Shown here piece after piece: positions 12,948 to 22,311 of a stretch of 64,000 nt of DNA. Source of the stretch: Meandrina meandrites (lineage: Eukaryota; Cnidaria; Anthozoa; Scleractinia; Meandrinidae); contig OY855905.1 of assembly GCA_963693305.1 (NCBI GenBank), positions 32,458,750-32,522,749 of the forward strand, written 5' to 3'. Under the pieces are notes generated by a model. It was not told the origin of the DNA. It saw only the letters and a list, made by a program, of their open reading frames with translations, and made no database searches. A program made the translations under genes and the position numbers. The first letter of the stretch is position 1. Each line of letters begins with the position of its first letter.

Positions 12948-13841
12948 CTGTAGATTGTGTTACATGTATAACAGTATGGATCGTTTTCACTGTCACGCAA
13001 TAAAAATATAAATTGAAGAACCATTCATTGAATGAGGTCAATAAAATTGGATAATATAGAAAATAAGTAAATAAGTCATCTCTCCAAGTTTTAGGTCTGT
13101 GCGTTATCCCAAACTTCAGATATTCGTCGAAATGTTTTGCACAAATTTACAGAGCCCAGTATGGATCCGCCATATTTGTGCACATCTGTGGTGCACCAAT
13201 ATGGCGGCTGGAAAATACTGTAAACGTCTGGAACACTGATTATCTATACTGGACAAACAAACATTTACATAAACACATTTCCTGCTACTTTAACTTCTCA
13301 AATGGCAAAAAATCGCAAGATAAATGTATATTTTTTGACAAACACGATCGTAACTATATGTCATGCACCGCCATAACTCTGAAATTCAAAGTGCGCTTGT
13401 TTCCAAGTGAAGGACGCTACTGAGCTCAAGGCTGCTGCCTAACGGGCGCCCGGTCGCCTGGGGCGCCTAAGTTACGAGTGCGGGCGACTAAATTTTTGTT
13501 CAAGGAGCCCGGATGGGCGCCTAAGCATAGATTTTCCATTCTCATCTAATGACTTCAATTTCCTTGTAACTTTGTTCCACTGGTGTAAGATATATCCCGT
13601 TGAAAACCATAAGTGCTTCATTTCAAAACGGAAATACTAAAATTGTCCACAATAGAGATAATTTTAGCGTATAAATACGTGCAACTTCGAAAACCAATTA
13701 TTTTCGACTGTTTAGGACTGGGACTGACTCGCAAATATGGAATGAAGAATGAATAGTATTATGGGCTGCTTCACGTTTCGTTCGCTGCGTTGATGTTTTG
13801 GAGGAGTTTTAGTGAATGTGAAGTAAACATTTTCCTATATC

Positions 13842-14041
13842 CTATATCTCTTCATGCCATAAGGCACATAAGGCTTTGACATTCTCCTTCCATCCCCGAC
13901 GGTTTGCTGCGAGAGTTCTAACATTCGCCCATGACTGCCACCCAGCTGTTTTCCTTTCATTTTCAACCATTCTCCTCCATGTTGTTTTGGGTCGGCCCGG
14001 CCTTCTTTTCCCTTCTGGCCTCCATTCCAGAGCTGTCACGC
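13842..14041 (-). pseudogene. LINE reverse transcriptase, C-terminal end, left of the Polinton
   Basis: The minus strand gives about 65 residues (ALEWRPEGKRRPGRPKTTWR and onward) ending in TAG at 13842-13844. They continue directly from the frame cut at 30576. The tail after the stop is a short GATATAG repeat, after which LINE sequence ends. The CACGC bases at 14037-14041 are one copy of the Polinton target-site duplication. Confidence 0.85.
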
Positions 14042-14350
14042 AGTAGTATAGTCGGTATTAATCAAATACCACTTTGGGTGCACCTAAATTTTCACCTCTT
14101 CAGGAGACTAGTAGTCAGGGGAACCAAAACCAAACCACGCTCACTCAGCTCGCGTGGCCCGGTTTTGCCCCCCTGACTATAGTCTCCTAAAGAGGCAAAA
14201 ATTTAGGTGCACCAAAGATAGTATTTGATTAATACCGACTATACTACTTAGGAAAAAGGACGCAGGAAACATAAACAGAGGGCGGCAGGAAACATAAACA
14301 GAGGGAGGCGGGGACAAGCAATTAGAGAATTGACACCGTGCTGTATAAAA
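14042..14350 (+). repeat. Polinton left terminal inverted repeat, hairpin-forming
   Basis: It matches 30291-30575 in reverse complement. The outer ~206 bases (14043-14248) are themselves an inverted repeat: an ~80-base arm starting AGTAGTATAGTCGGTATTAA returns in inverse before 14248 with roughly 10-15% mismatches, with a GC-rich centre (CCACGC...GCGTGG). The left copy carries one extra ~23-base unit (GGCAGGAAACATAAACAGAG) that the right copy lacks. It ends in CTGTATAAAA. Confidence 0.9.
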
Positions 14351-14357
14351 CGCAGAA

Positions 14358-14561
14358 ATGGGAAGAGGCAGAAATCATATCATAGATCAAACCAGGACTA
14401 AACACAGAAGAAGAAAGGCAAATTTTGAAGTATATCGGTCAACCACCAACAAATACCAAGCAAATAGCCAGCCAATAATATTGGTTGATAATGACATAGT
14501 AGCGCAAATGCAAAAAATGAGCCCACAAGATGTAATGAATCTTCTTTTACCAAGCAATTAG
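14358..14561 (+). CDS. Small basic protein, Polinton left end
   Basis: This is a 67-residue ORF starting 7 bases after TATAAAA. The N-terminal third is strongly basic (MGRGRNHIID...KHRRRKANF), and the C-terminus contains a short helix-like AQMQKMSPQDVMNLL. I do not recognise the family. Support is the TATA-ATG spacing shared with the other genes of the element and the 24-base gap to the next ORF. A conventional TATA box would start transcription downstream of this ATG, so the ORF might instead be untranslated leader. Confidence 0.45.
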   Translation: MGRGRNHIIDQTRTKHRRRKANFEVYRSTTNKYQANSQPIILVDNDIVAQMQKMSPQDVMNLLLPSN

Positions 14562-14585
14562 AGAAACACACCAACAAGTATAAAC

Positions 14586-14978
14586 ATGGCAGGCACACTT
14601 GAACTAATACAAGCACTTCCGGCTGAACTTCGGGAAAAAATCTGTACAGAGTATATTATAATACGACTCTGGCAGCGTAAAATGCTTGGCTGGGACAAAG
14701 TACACAAAGAGTTAGAAAAAATCCCATTCTGTAAAAGGAGGGAAAGTTTTGTGAAAGCGATGTTTTGTCTTGAACATAAAAATTGCGGTGTTGATGGTAT
14801 ATGTGTTCCGTGCAGTCGAAAAGAAAATATAAATCATTACGCTTTCCCAGACAAAGACGAATACAACAGCCCCAGACGCTGTATTGAGATATGCGATGAT
14901 GATCTTGAACATACTTGGATCCTTTGTAAGTTAAGGGGTTTAGACCCAACGCGAGAAATCTTTCAGAGGTTTTACTGA
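14586..14978 (+). CDS. Conserved-looking 130-aa Polinton early-region protein
   Basis: The 130-residue protein begins MAGTLELIQALPAELREKI, an F-box-like opening. A Cys-rich middle follows (FCLEHKNCGVDGICVPC), then an acidic stretch and a C-terminal FQRFY. The cysteines could bind zinc. TATAAA ends one base before the ATG. I recall similar LPxELREKI proteins beside the polymerase-distal end of other animal Polintons, but function is unknown. An F-box role would be speculative because the remaining F-box helices are not evident. Confidence 0.7.
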   Translation: MAGTLELIQALPAELREKICTEYIIIRLWQRKMLGWDKVHKELEKIPFCKRRESFVKAMFCLEHKNCGVDGICVPCSRKENINHYAFPDKDEYNSPRRCIEICDDDLEHTWILCKLRGLDPTREIFQRFY

Positions 14979-16196
14979 GCGGCCGATACCTTCGTTTGGT
15001 TGTGCAATATTTTTGTTTCGAAATATGTGAGTTGCGTGACATTTTTCTCAGAAAGATACCGGAAACCAATATTTATATTTCCCAGGCCCCTTGGACGAGC
15101 AGAATAACACAAAACATGGCGGTCGCCTCACGATTTAGTGTTTGGGCCGAAAAAAGACGAAACAGAGCAGATGTTACAAAAAAAAATACGCTCAGTTAAC
15201 GCGCTGTAAGTTTTTGTGCCCCCACAGAAGCTGGCTAAGTGAAGCGACGAGAAGAAATCGAGAAATAACAGGATTTGATCACAGAAATTTTGTCGATCTA
15301 TCGAGCGATCTTTCCAGAACATGGACTCGTTCGAACCTGTTTACTTTTTTTGTGCCTCTTGCATAGCCTCTACGAATTGATATGTTATCTGTCTGACTTC
15401 GTTCTGCCAAACGGGAGTAGAAAGTTCGTTTAAAATAAAGCAAATCGCGTGGAAAAGGACAAGCATTTTGGCCTCTTGGCTATATTATATTTACAAATCT
15501 TACCAAGTCTTTAAAAGCGCATGCGTACGGGCTCAAATAGGTGAAGAACAGAGAAAGTGGCACCACAAGGGTCAGAAATTTTAAACTGAAACAAATAAAT
15601 AGAAATTTTGCCCATAGACTAGCTAGTTCACGAATTCTGGTGAAGCCAAGAGAGGTGTGGTTGGCCCCCACTGAATCTTGCTATAATGGCTTGTGCAGAT
15701 GGTGAGTTACGGGGTATAGGGGAACTCCTTTCAGTGGGAGATGCCCCTTGGGTGAGCCCGCTCCGGCCCTACTGATAACGTGGGGGTGCTCAGAGATCCC
15801 TCGGGATTTCAAACCTCGTACCCAGAGGTAAAATGGGGGGGACAGCCGCCTTGTCAGCGGCGGGGAAAAGACCTAGCCGGGGCTAGGCAAAGAACAGCCA
15901 ACGAGCACCCCCCGACCAGGGTTTTGCCCTTTTGTTTGACCTGTCACGCAACGTCACGCGTGACGGTAACACAACAGAGTCACACAACATCACGAAACGT
16001 CACGCGTGAAGGTAACGCTCTTGTAACGCAGTATAGAAAAAAGACTTGAAAGACTTAGAGAAAAAGACTTAGAGAAAATTTTTTGAAAGACTTAGAGAAA
16101 AGACTTAGAGAAAATTTTTTGAAAGACTTAGAGAAATTTTGAAAGACTTAGAGAAAAAGACTTAGAGAATTTTTTTGAAAGACCCCCGCAAACTTA
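14979..16196. promoter_or_regulatory. Non-coding block with palindromes and tandem repeats
   Basis: No convincing gene is present. From about 15700 the sequence turns GC-rich with short hairpins (AGCCGCC...GGCGG; CTAGCCGGGGCTAG). CGTCACGCGTGACG (15952-15965) is a perfect 14-base palindrome. Its core repeats at 15998-16009, and both copies are followed by GGTAAC. From about 16037 to 16183, AGACTTAGAGA recurs seven times, separated by A/T runs. The block separates the left-end genes from the minus-strand fibre gene. A regulatory or origin role is inference. Confidence 0.55.
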
Positions 16197-17792
16197 CTAC
16201 CTAAAAGAAAAATCGTCTTTTAAAATCAAACTTACTAATACACGTTTTATATTAACTGGGGGTGATTTTGGGCGGTCGGGATTAGTTAAATAAACCGCAA
16301 AATAGTTTCCCGGATCTATTCTATAGTTTCCACCAAGCTCCACATATTGATATTGTAAACCATCAGCATTACGCGTGCTTTTAAGTGGAGTGTCAGTTGT
16401 TAAACTGCCAGGTAATCTAAAAGCAAAACCTATTCTTTCATAAGTTCGAGAGGCTCCCTTTAGTTCTATAATTAAAGCCGCGACACCCTCAATTATGCAA
16501 GGAAATGGCGCCATTACACGAATGTTATTACCGAATTTAACAAAAGTTCTATCACCAAATTGATTTTCATCGTAGCTCCATTCTCCAGTTATTACTATTC
16601 TAGGTTGCAAATTTTTTACGGCATAACCACTTAGATCTAAATCTTTTTGTAATTTGATAGTATCGTTTTCTATTTTGTACCCTCGATCATAATTTTTCAA
16701 CGAAAAGCCGTTCATATCCAAATCGGTTTGTAGAGTAAAATCGCCGTCATCGAGAACGAAAGCCTGATCGTAAACAGTTCCGTCTACATCTGTTTGATAA
16801 CCCTTTAGCCCATAAATAATCAAAGCAGCCTTTTCAAGTGGCGAAGAGCCATCATAACCCGAATTTGAAATATCAAGATAGATAGTGTTATCATTGTCTT
16901 TGTATTTGCGCGTGTGAATAATGGTGCGTGAATATTTCGGGCTGTGACTGTTGAAGTGCTTGGTATGGTAATTAAGAGTATCAACCGGGTTAGGGGTTGA
17001 AGCACTTATAAACCAATTAGTATCAACTTTCGGGATAAAGAACTCGACAGATATAGTGTACTCTCCTTCGGGCAGAGGTTTTTTATTTAGCTTTAAGCGT
17101 GAGTTGAAAGAATTGACACTAGTTCTTACAAGATTGAAAGTATAAGCTTTTTTATTTACACTGTGAAGGTTGGAGGTAAAATCTTCAAATGTAACAGAAG
17201 TAACATTGTTTACAGCTGTCACGCCCGCTCGCTCCAAATAGGCTAAGGCATTCTTTTTATGTGAGTGTCCTGCTGAAATAGAATTTGAGCCCACATATTT
17301 TTTCATTGAACCAAGATTTACAGCATCCTGATCACCCGTAGGATTTGCAAGCTGTTTGATCGCATGGTCTTTCATGAGAATATCTCCAGTAATATTAACG
17401 GTTGATACATCCCCACTATCACCCTTTTCACCTTTTTCTCCTTTTGGACCAATAGCTCCTTTCGAACCCGCAGGTCCAGTTGCTCCAGTGGGTCCCGCAG
17501 GTCCAGTTGCTCCAGTTGGTCCCGTAGGTCCCGTTGCTCCCGCAGGGCCAGCAGGTCCGGTCGGCCCTTGTGAGCCTCTATCACCTTTTATTCCTTTTTC
17601 CCCAGCATCGCCTTTATCTCCTTTAGGACCTTGTGGGCCAGTATTTCCCTTATCACCTTTTTCACCTTTAGGGCCAGCGGGTCCAGTTGCGCCAGTTGGA
17701 CCGGCAGGGCCGGCAGGGCCGGTTTCCCCTCGGATTGAAGTGGTCTCCTCATGTTTTTGAGTTGCACCCGTAGCACCGTTAAGAAACCCCAT
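16197..17792 (-). CDS. Collagen-like fibre/adhesion protein
   Basis: The protein has 531 residues from the ATG at 17792. The frame is open farther upstream but overlaps the ATPase gene, and TATATA lies 8 bases before this ATG. Residues about 22-126 are roughly 35 uninterrupted Gly-X-Y triplets rich in GPA, GAT, GEK and GDK. Then come phage-fibre-like segments ([45 protein letters not shown]) and a long C-terminal globular region. There is no signal peptide and no peptidase-type collagen propeptide. By analogy with viral fibres it could be a trimeric receptor-binding spike; that role is inferred from architecture. The gene follows the ATPase on the same strand with a 7-base gap. Confidence 0.8.
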   Translation of the reverse strand: MGFLNGATGATQKHEETTSIRGETGPAGPAGPTGATGPAGPKGEKGDKGNTGPQGPKGDKGDAGEKGIKGDRGSQGPTGPAGPAGATGPTGPTGATGPAGPTGATGPAGSKGAIGPKGEKGEKGDSGDVSTVNITGDILMKDHAIKQLANPTGDQDAVNLGSMKKYVGSNSISAGHSHKKNALAYLERAGVTAVNNVTSVTFEDFTSNLHSVNKKAYTFNLVRTSVNSFNSRLKLNKKPLPEGEYTISVEFFIPKVDTNWFISASTPNPVDTLNYHTKHFNSHSPKYSRTIIHTRKYKDNDNTIYLDISNSGYDGSSPLEKAALIIYGLKGYQTDVDGTVYDQAFVLDDGDFTLQTDLDMNGFSLKNYDRGYKIENDTIKLQKDLDLSGYAVKNLQPRIVITGEWSYDENQFGDRTFVKFGNNIRVMAPFPCIIEGVAALIIELKGASRTYERIGFAFRLPGSLTTDTPLKSTRNADGLQYQYVELGGNYRIDPGNYFAVYLTNPDRPKSPPVNIKRVLVSLILKDDFSFR

Positions 17793-17799
17793 TCTTCTT

Positions 17800-18432
17800 C
17801 TATATATTTTCGTCAAAATTTTTGAGTGTGGTTTTTTTGGGTTTGTCGTAGTATAAAAAAGAATATTTAGCATTGGTAGCCTTTTCAAGCAGCTCTCTGT
17901 CAATTCCCAATTCATCAGCAATACGGTTATTTTCCCTGGGAAGAAAGTTGAAAATGCAAAAGTGGGTGCAATTATCTCGGATGTTTTTGGGGGTCTTGAA
18001 GTAGCTTTGAGAAAGATAAATGACGCTGCAATTGCGCTGCCGCCCATTCATAAAATAATCGATAATGTCGTTTTGGTTTTTTTCACAAACCATATCATCG
18101 AAGATTACAATTTTTTGGTTGTCAGTGGGCAGCATCTCAAGAGGAATAACATCGTTGGCACCTTCAATAACATTATACCCAGCCGCAGGATTGACTCTTT
18201 TATCGAAATCATCAATCATATATTGGTACTTATCTTGATGCAGGTTCTTTGCGCAAAGGTAAATTTTGTCGTAGACCAACAGCCTGTAAAGCATATGCAT
18301 GAGAATATTTGTCTTACCAGAGTTGCTTGGCCCGCAAATAAGCATCCGAAAGGTATTTGCTGGCATACAAGGGTGGCCTTGCTTGTAATTACTTTTTGTA
18401 GTCAAACTGGGGTCGTAATTGGGAATTTTCAT
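17800..18432 (-). CDS. FtsK/HerA-type DNA packaging ATPase
   Basis: The protein has 210 residues. Walker A is GPSNSGKT (residues 34-41), Walker B is IVIFDD (about 108-113), and [10 protein letters not shown] follows as a sensor-like strand. Size and motifs fit the A32-like packaging ATPases of Polintons, virophages and related viruses, which pump the genome into preformed capsids. It is divergent from the next gene (18461) across 28 bases centred on TATATATA. Confidence 0.9.
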   Translation of the reverse strand: MKIPNYDPSLTTKSNYKQGHPCMPANTFRMLICGPSNSGKTNILMHMLYRLLVYDKIYLCAKNLHQDKYQYMIDDFDKRVNPAAGYNVIEGANDVIPLEMLPTDNQKIVIFDDMVCEKNQNDIIDYFMNGRQRNCSVIYLSQSYFKTPKNIRDNCTHFCIFNFLPRENNRIADELGIDRELLEKATNAKYSFLYYDKPKKTTLKNFDENI

Positions 18433-18460
18433 TTTTTTCTGTTATATATACGGCAAAAAT
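18433..18460. promoter_or_regulatory. Bidirectional TATATATA start element
   Basis: TATATATA at 18443-18450 sits exactly 10 bases from the ATG at 18432 (minus) and 10 bases from the ATG at 18461 (plus). The two divergent starts share this single motif, and nothing else fits in the gap. Confidence 0.65.
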
Positions 18461-19363
18461 ATGTCCATGAAGAAGTGGCGAAAACTTGTCGGTGAAAAGG
18501 CTGAAGTTGAGCAGCAGAACGACAAAATCCTCACCGCAATAAAAAATAACAAAATAGATAAAGAGTTTGGCCAGCTATCAGGTGAGGATTTGTTCAAACC
18601 TATCACATCGCGGCTTGACAAACTCCAAGTAGGCACGGCACCAAAAGAAGAGGAGGAGCAGATCCCAGACTATGGTATGGATGAGTTTGATTTAAATAAC
18701 CCCTTCGACGGAGATTTTAACCCGGATGCGGAAACACCACTACCAACACCATCACCAACACCACCACCATCACCAACACCATCACCATCACCAATATCAA
18801 CACCACCACCATCACCAACATCAACACCGTTGCCGCCTTTAGCTGAAGAGGAAGAAACGGAATTAATGGAAGAAAGTGGGGATACCCCACACCCCAGCGG
18901 GATAAAACCCAAAGAAAGTAAATGGGGGCCACCACAAGAACCAGGTATCAAGGGGTCAGAGTCAGTTGACCTGCAGACACTGAGCAGCATGTTAACAAAA
19001 AATAAAGACAATCCTGACTATGTCGTAAAAAGCAAAAAATCAAAATTCCACGGCTACACATTGGCCGACATAAAAAAGGCGAGAGATGAAATTCTTGACA
19101 GGAGAAAAGGGAATAAACAACCCCATCGCGAGGATTTCGCCGATTGGATGAACCCCCTACCTCCTGAAAGGGAAATGGAAGGAAGCGGAAGTGTAGATCC
19201 AAACGCTTTGGTTGAAAGGCTACACATAAGCTTGGCGTCTATACAGGCGGGCAACACTTCACTGAAGCTGAAAAAACAGGTCAAGCAGATGTTAGGGTTG
19301 CTGGTAAAGCTAAAGGAAATAACACAAAAAGAAGCCCACAAAATTTTGAGTAATATTATATAA
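18461..19363 (+). CDS. Proline-rich 300-aa Polinton structural-type protein
   Basis: The protein has 300 residues. The ATG at 18461 (MSMKKWRKLV) is chosen because the upstream in-frame ATG at 18419 lies inside the ATPase gene and before the TATATATA motif. The N-terminal segment is helical and charged. A low-complexity stretch of Pro/Ser/Thr (codons of the CACCATCACCAACA type, 18735-18835) follows, then an acidic segment. The C-terminal helix-rich region includes GYTLADIKKARDEIL and LASIQAGNTSLKLKKQVKQM. The function is not recognised. Its place beside penton and capsid genes suggests a minor virion or scaffold-like role. Its stop overlaps the TATA motif of the next gene. Confidence 0.7.
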   Translation: MSMKKWRKLVGEKAEVEQQNDKILTAIKNNKIDKEFGQLSGEDLFKPITSRLDKLQVGTAPKEEEEQIPDYGMDEFDLNNPFDGDFNPDAETPLPTPSPTPPPSPTPSPSPISTPPPSPTSTPLPPLAEEEETELMEESGDTPHPSGIKPKESKWGPPQEPGIKGSESVDLQTLSSMLTKNKDNPDYVVKSKKSKFHGYTLADIKKARDEILDRRKGNKQPHREDFADWMNPLPPEREMEGSGSVDPNALVERLHISLASIQAGNTSLKLKKQVKQMLGLLVKLKEITQKEAHKILSNII

Positions 19364-19365
19364 GC

Positions 19366-20142
19366 ATGACTCATTTCCATTTCAACCTGTTGCTTGACTC
19401 GCAGCTGGCTAAACAAAACAACGCCAACAGCAAGTCACATGACTTCACAATTAAGTTTGACCCACCAATTGCTTTAGAACCCTCCAAATCGTACAAGGCG
19501 GCGTTAAATGAGCTGGTATCTATGTCTTATTCGTGGTACAACATCGCAAAACGATACAACAACAACGAATTCAAATGGCGGAAAAAAACAGAGAACTGGA
19601 AAACCGTGACAATCCCGGACGGGATGTATGATTACAAAGGTCTCAACACCACCATCCAGTCGCTTATCGGAAGAGTGGATCCCAAGGATGAAAAATCCGA
19701 GTTTATTGTCCAGCTGTATTTTCACAGCACAACGTATCGGGCGGTCATTCTGTTGCAGGACGGCTACGAGCTTGATCTAAGTGGAGGTGAATTTGCTGCG
19801 TTGCTGGGTTTTGACAAGAAAACAATAGACGGAGCGAACAATAGGAGCGACCGCGTGCCAAATATAACAAGAGGCGTCGACTGGATCTACATCCATTGTG
19901 ATCTCATTACAAGAGCAGTGGACAACATCGGGGGCGACGTTATGTTCTCTTTTTCAACTGCTGAACTCACAGTCAGCTACCCCTTTTCAAAAGAGCCCCG
20001 CCGCCTCCTGTGGCACCCGGTGAACAAAAACAGAATCAATGCGATAAATATCAAAATCACGGACGGGCGCAACAACATTATAGATCTGAATGACCAAGAC
20101 GTTGCTTTAAGCATAATCATCGAAGAAGAAAAAGAAAAATAA
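19366..20142 (+). CDS. Minor capsid protein, penton-like single jelly roll
   Basis: The protein has 258 residues and starts MTHFHFNLLLDSQ. Diagnostic features of Polinton penton proteins are FTIKFDPPIALEPSKSYKAA near the N-terminus, LDLSGGEFAALLGF in the middle, then PNITRGVDWIYIHCDL and FSTAELTVSYPF, and a C-terminal ITDGRNNIIDLNDQDVAL. In this family the protein forms the pentameric capsid vertices. It begins 2 bases after TATATAA and 3 bases after the preceding stop, within a co-oriented run of capsid genes. Confidence 0.85.
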   Translation: MTHFHFNLLLDSQLAKQNNANSKSHDFTIKFDPPIALEPSKSYKAALNELVSMSYSWYNIAKRYNNNEFKWRKKTENWKTVTIPDGMYDYKGLNTTIQSLIGRVDPKDEKSEFIVQLYFHSTTYRAVILLQDGYELDLSGGEFAALLGFDKKTIDGANNRSDRVPNITRGVDWIYIHCDLITRAVDNIGGDVMFSFSTAELTVSYPFSKEPRRLLWHPVNKNRINAINIKITDGRNNIIDLNDQDVALSIIIEEEKEK

Positions 20143-20161
20143 TTTACACATAAGTATAATA

Positions 20162-20614
20162 ATGAATCATCCGAGTGAGTGGGCGAGATATTATGACGCA
20201 CCAAACGGAACATATAGATACAGACACAAAGGTACGGGGGTTGTAAGAGACACCCTGATGAATATAGGAAAGCGGTTCAAAAAGAAGTTCACCCGTCAGA
20301 CGTTGGAGAAGGCTGTAAATGAAGCCTCGAAGCAAATGCTGAAGAAAGCTGCAGAAAAAGCAGAAGAAAAAGCGGCTGACAAGATACAAGCCGTTTTGCG
20401 AAGTGGGGATACCCGCACCCCAAGTGTAAAACCTAAGGGTAAAAAGACCCCGCAGCGTACACTTAGTACCGAGTCGCGGCAGAAACTGAAGAAGATGCAA
20501 AGTGGGGTACCTAAAACTAAACTAAGCGGGGATTCACGGAAAAAGTTGCAACAGATCTTAAATCTCGGTCGGGCTGCAAAGTTGAAAGTAAACCAATTGA
20601 TAGCAGAAAATTAA
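20162..20614 (+). CDS. Basic virion-core-like protein
   Basis: The protein has 150 residues with a strong excess of Lys and Arg. Helical Ala/Lys/Glu repeats span residues ~55-75 (MLKKAAEKAEEKAADK). Two similar motifs read STESRQKLKKMQSG and SGDSRKKLQQILNLG. It lies between the penton and major capsid genes. Composition and position fit a DNA-condensing core protein, but no family signature is recognised, so this is inference. TATAAT ends one base before the ATG. Confidence 0.65.
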   Translation: MNHPSEWARYYDAPNGTYRYRHKGTGVVRDTLMNIGKRFKKKFTRQTLEKAVNEASKQMLKKAAEKAEEKAADKIQAVLRSGDTRTPSVKPKGKKTPQRTLSTESRQKLKKMQSGVPKTKLSGDSRKKLQQILNLGRAAKLKVNQLIAEN

Positions 20615-20647
20615 AATAATTTTTTAAAAAGATATATAGGACGCAAG

Positions 20648-21913
20648 ATGTTCAGAAGCCACAGGCATTTGGAAAAAACAGAGTATGTTCGTGTCATGTT
20701 AGACAAACCGATCACTATCCCGGGTAACAATCAGCACCAGGTAAAAACAAACTATAAATTCACACTCACCGACCGAGACAACTGGTTTGACTGGTATAAC
20801 GCCTACTTCCGGGCTGATTTCACTTTCGAGGCAACCGCGGATGGCGCGCAAGTTGCAGCAGACGCCCGGTCAGCGCCCATTAACGGTTCGTTTTCACTGA
20901 TAAACAAACTTGTGGTAAAATCATCGGGCAAAAACATTTACAACGTAGACAACATTCACAAGTTAATATTCATCAAAAACTTGTTGGATTTTTCTGATGA
21001 CTTTGCGAGGAGCGCAGCGAAAGATCAGTTTTGGTATTTGGATACAGATAATAGCAATGTAACGGCCGCCGCTGCCACTAACCTTGGAATCAGACAAAGG
21101 GGCTTGCTTGCCCACGCCGGCCTCACGGTTGAAACCCTCATACCGCTTAACAGGTACTCATTCTTCGAAGAGCTGAGTGACAAGCTTCTTCCCCCCATGC
21201 AGATGGAGTTCGAAATTGAGCTACAATCGGATGCAGAGCTGATTTGGCAAAACGATGGCACCAATCGTAGGGTAGTGGTGAGAAACTTCGAGCTGTGGGT
21301 TCCAATGCTGCGTTTTACCAGCGAAGGACAGAAGCTCGCAAACGAAAACTTTTTGAAACCTCAGAAATGGACGTACCTGAATGAAATGATCCAGCCCAGC
21401 AGCAGCCGGCGTGACGCTTTCGGTGCCTGGCAGATAAATCCCGGCGTAAAAGACGCAAAACATGTTTTCATTTTCATACAACAGTCAAGGAAGAAGGACG
21501 CCTTGACTCAAAACCCCTACTTCTTTGACACCTTTAACATTGACGGAGACAATTCAGCCAAGCTAGCGACCTGCCGGCTACAGTACGGCTCTTCACAGTA
21601 CTATCCGGAGCTGGACTACGACGAAAACTTCAAACTGCGCATTCTTAATGACTTAAAGAACTACCGGTACCGCAAAAACGACTACAACACCGGTGTTCAG
21701 CTTCAGCCCAACAACTTCGGGACGCTGTACCCAGTACTCTATTTCGACCTACGTGAAAACAAGGATAACAAGACCAACGACCCGAAGCAGATGGTTTTCC
21801 ACTACAAGCTCAACGAGGCGGCCAACGCGCAAGACTACACCATTTATGCAGGAATTTTGTACGAGTCCGAACTTGTTCTCAGGCAGGTGGGTAATGAGCT
21901 GGTGATGGTTTAA
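20648..21913 (+). CDS. Major capsid protein, double-jelly-roll (hexon-like)
   Basis: The protein has 421 residues. The N-terminal part contains DRDNWFDWYNAYFRADFTFE and PINGSFSLINKLVVKSSGK, patterns I associate with Polinton major capsid proteins. Later come LLPPMQMEFEIELQSD, NFELWVPMLRFTSEGQ and a C-terminal YTIYAGILYESELVL. In the family, trimers of two jelly rolls tile the icosahedral shell. It appears shorter than many Polinton capsid proteins, so a compact version is likely. TATATA lies 9 bases before the ATG. The ORF is unbroken. Identification rests on remembered family patterns and gene order, not on a search. Confidence 0.8.
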   Translation: MFRSHRHLEKTEYVRVMLDKPITIPGNNQHQVKTNYKFTLTDRDNWFDWYNAYFRADFTFEATADGAQVAADARSAPINGSFSLINKLVVKSSGKNIYNVDNIHKLIFIKNLLDFSDDFARSAAKDQFWYLDTDNSNVTAAAATNLGIRQRGLLAHAGLTVETLIPLNRYSFFEELSDKLLPPMQMEFEIELQSDAELIWQNDGTNRRVVVRNFELWVPMLRFTSEGQKLANENFLKPQKWTYLNEMIQPSSSRRDAFGAWQINPGVKDAKHVFIFIQQSRKKDALTQNPYFFDTFNIDGDNSAKLATCRLQYGSSQYYPELDYDENFKLRILNDLKNYRYRKNDYNTGVQLQPNNFGTLYPVLYFDLRENKDNKTNDPKQMVFHYKLNEAANAQDYTIYAGILYESELVLRQVGNELVMV

Positions 21914-21939
21914 AATAATTTTTGTAATAAGTATAAAAG

Positions 21940-22311
21940 ATGACGACTTACTATCCGCACAAGATTTCACTTTCAGACGGGCAGAAGGTAAGCCTCGCGC
22001 GGGCCTTTGGGCCAGGAGAAGCAGTTACACTCAGATTCAAAAACGAGGCTATAACCGGTGGCAGCGACACTTTGTACTTGACCACCAGGCAGATCAAAAA
22101 AATAGAGCGCGCTATCAAAAACAAAACGGGCGTGGACATAGACATGAGCAAGACACAAATCAGACATGTGCGCAAGATGGCGAGTGGGGCCGGCATGCGG
22201 GTAAAACCCCCAACAGGAGGAAAGGGAATGCGCATCAACCCTCCTCCATATATGCGCCCTCCTCCATTTATTGGTTCTTGGGGTGACCAAAAAAAAGCCC
22301 GCCTTCGTTGA
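21940..22311 (+). CDS. pX-like minor protein / N-terminal part of protease precursor
   Basis: The protein has 123 residues. The N-terminal domain (KISLSDGQKVSLARAFGPGE, then LYLTTRQIKKIERAIKN, DIDMSKTQIRHVRK) is a small alpha/beta unit. A Gly/Pro-rich basic tail follows (GAGMRVKPPTGGKG, PPPYMRPPPF). Gly-Gly sites resemble substrates of adenovirus-type proteases. The frame ends 16 codons after the start of its overlap with the protease frame. The two frames meet at a run of eight A (22289-22296) and are offset by one base there. TATAAAA ends one base before the ATG. Confidence 0.7.
   Translation: MTTYYPHKISLSDGQKVSLARAFGPGEAVTLRFKNEAITGGSDTLYLTTRQIKKIERAIKNKTGVDIDMSKTQIRHVRKMASGAGMRVKPPTGGKGMRINPPPYMRPPPFIGSWGDQKKARLR

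Noticed and set aside
15780..16049. 89-codon plus-strand ORF in the Polinton non-coding block
   Set aside because: No domain, no TATA-ATG motif, and composition dictated by GC-rich hairpins and palindromes.
17356..17760. Plus-strand Pro-rich ORF of 134 codons
   Set aside because: It is the reverse-strand shadow of the collagen Gly-X-Y repeat; Gly codons read backwards give Pro.
16197..18047. 616-residue version of the collagen-like protein
   Set aside because: The first 85 codons overlap the ATPase gene; the ATG at 17792 follows the TATATA motif and begins directly before the triplet domain.
18720..18840. CACCATCACCAACACC repeat as a CRISPR or satellite array
   Set aside because: It is in frame within a coding region and encodes the Pro/Ser/Thr stretch; there are no spacers.
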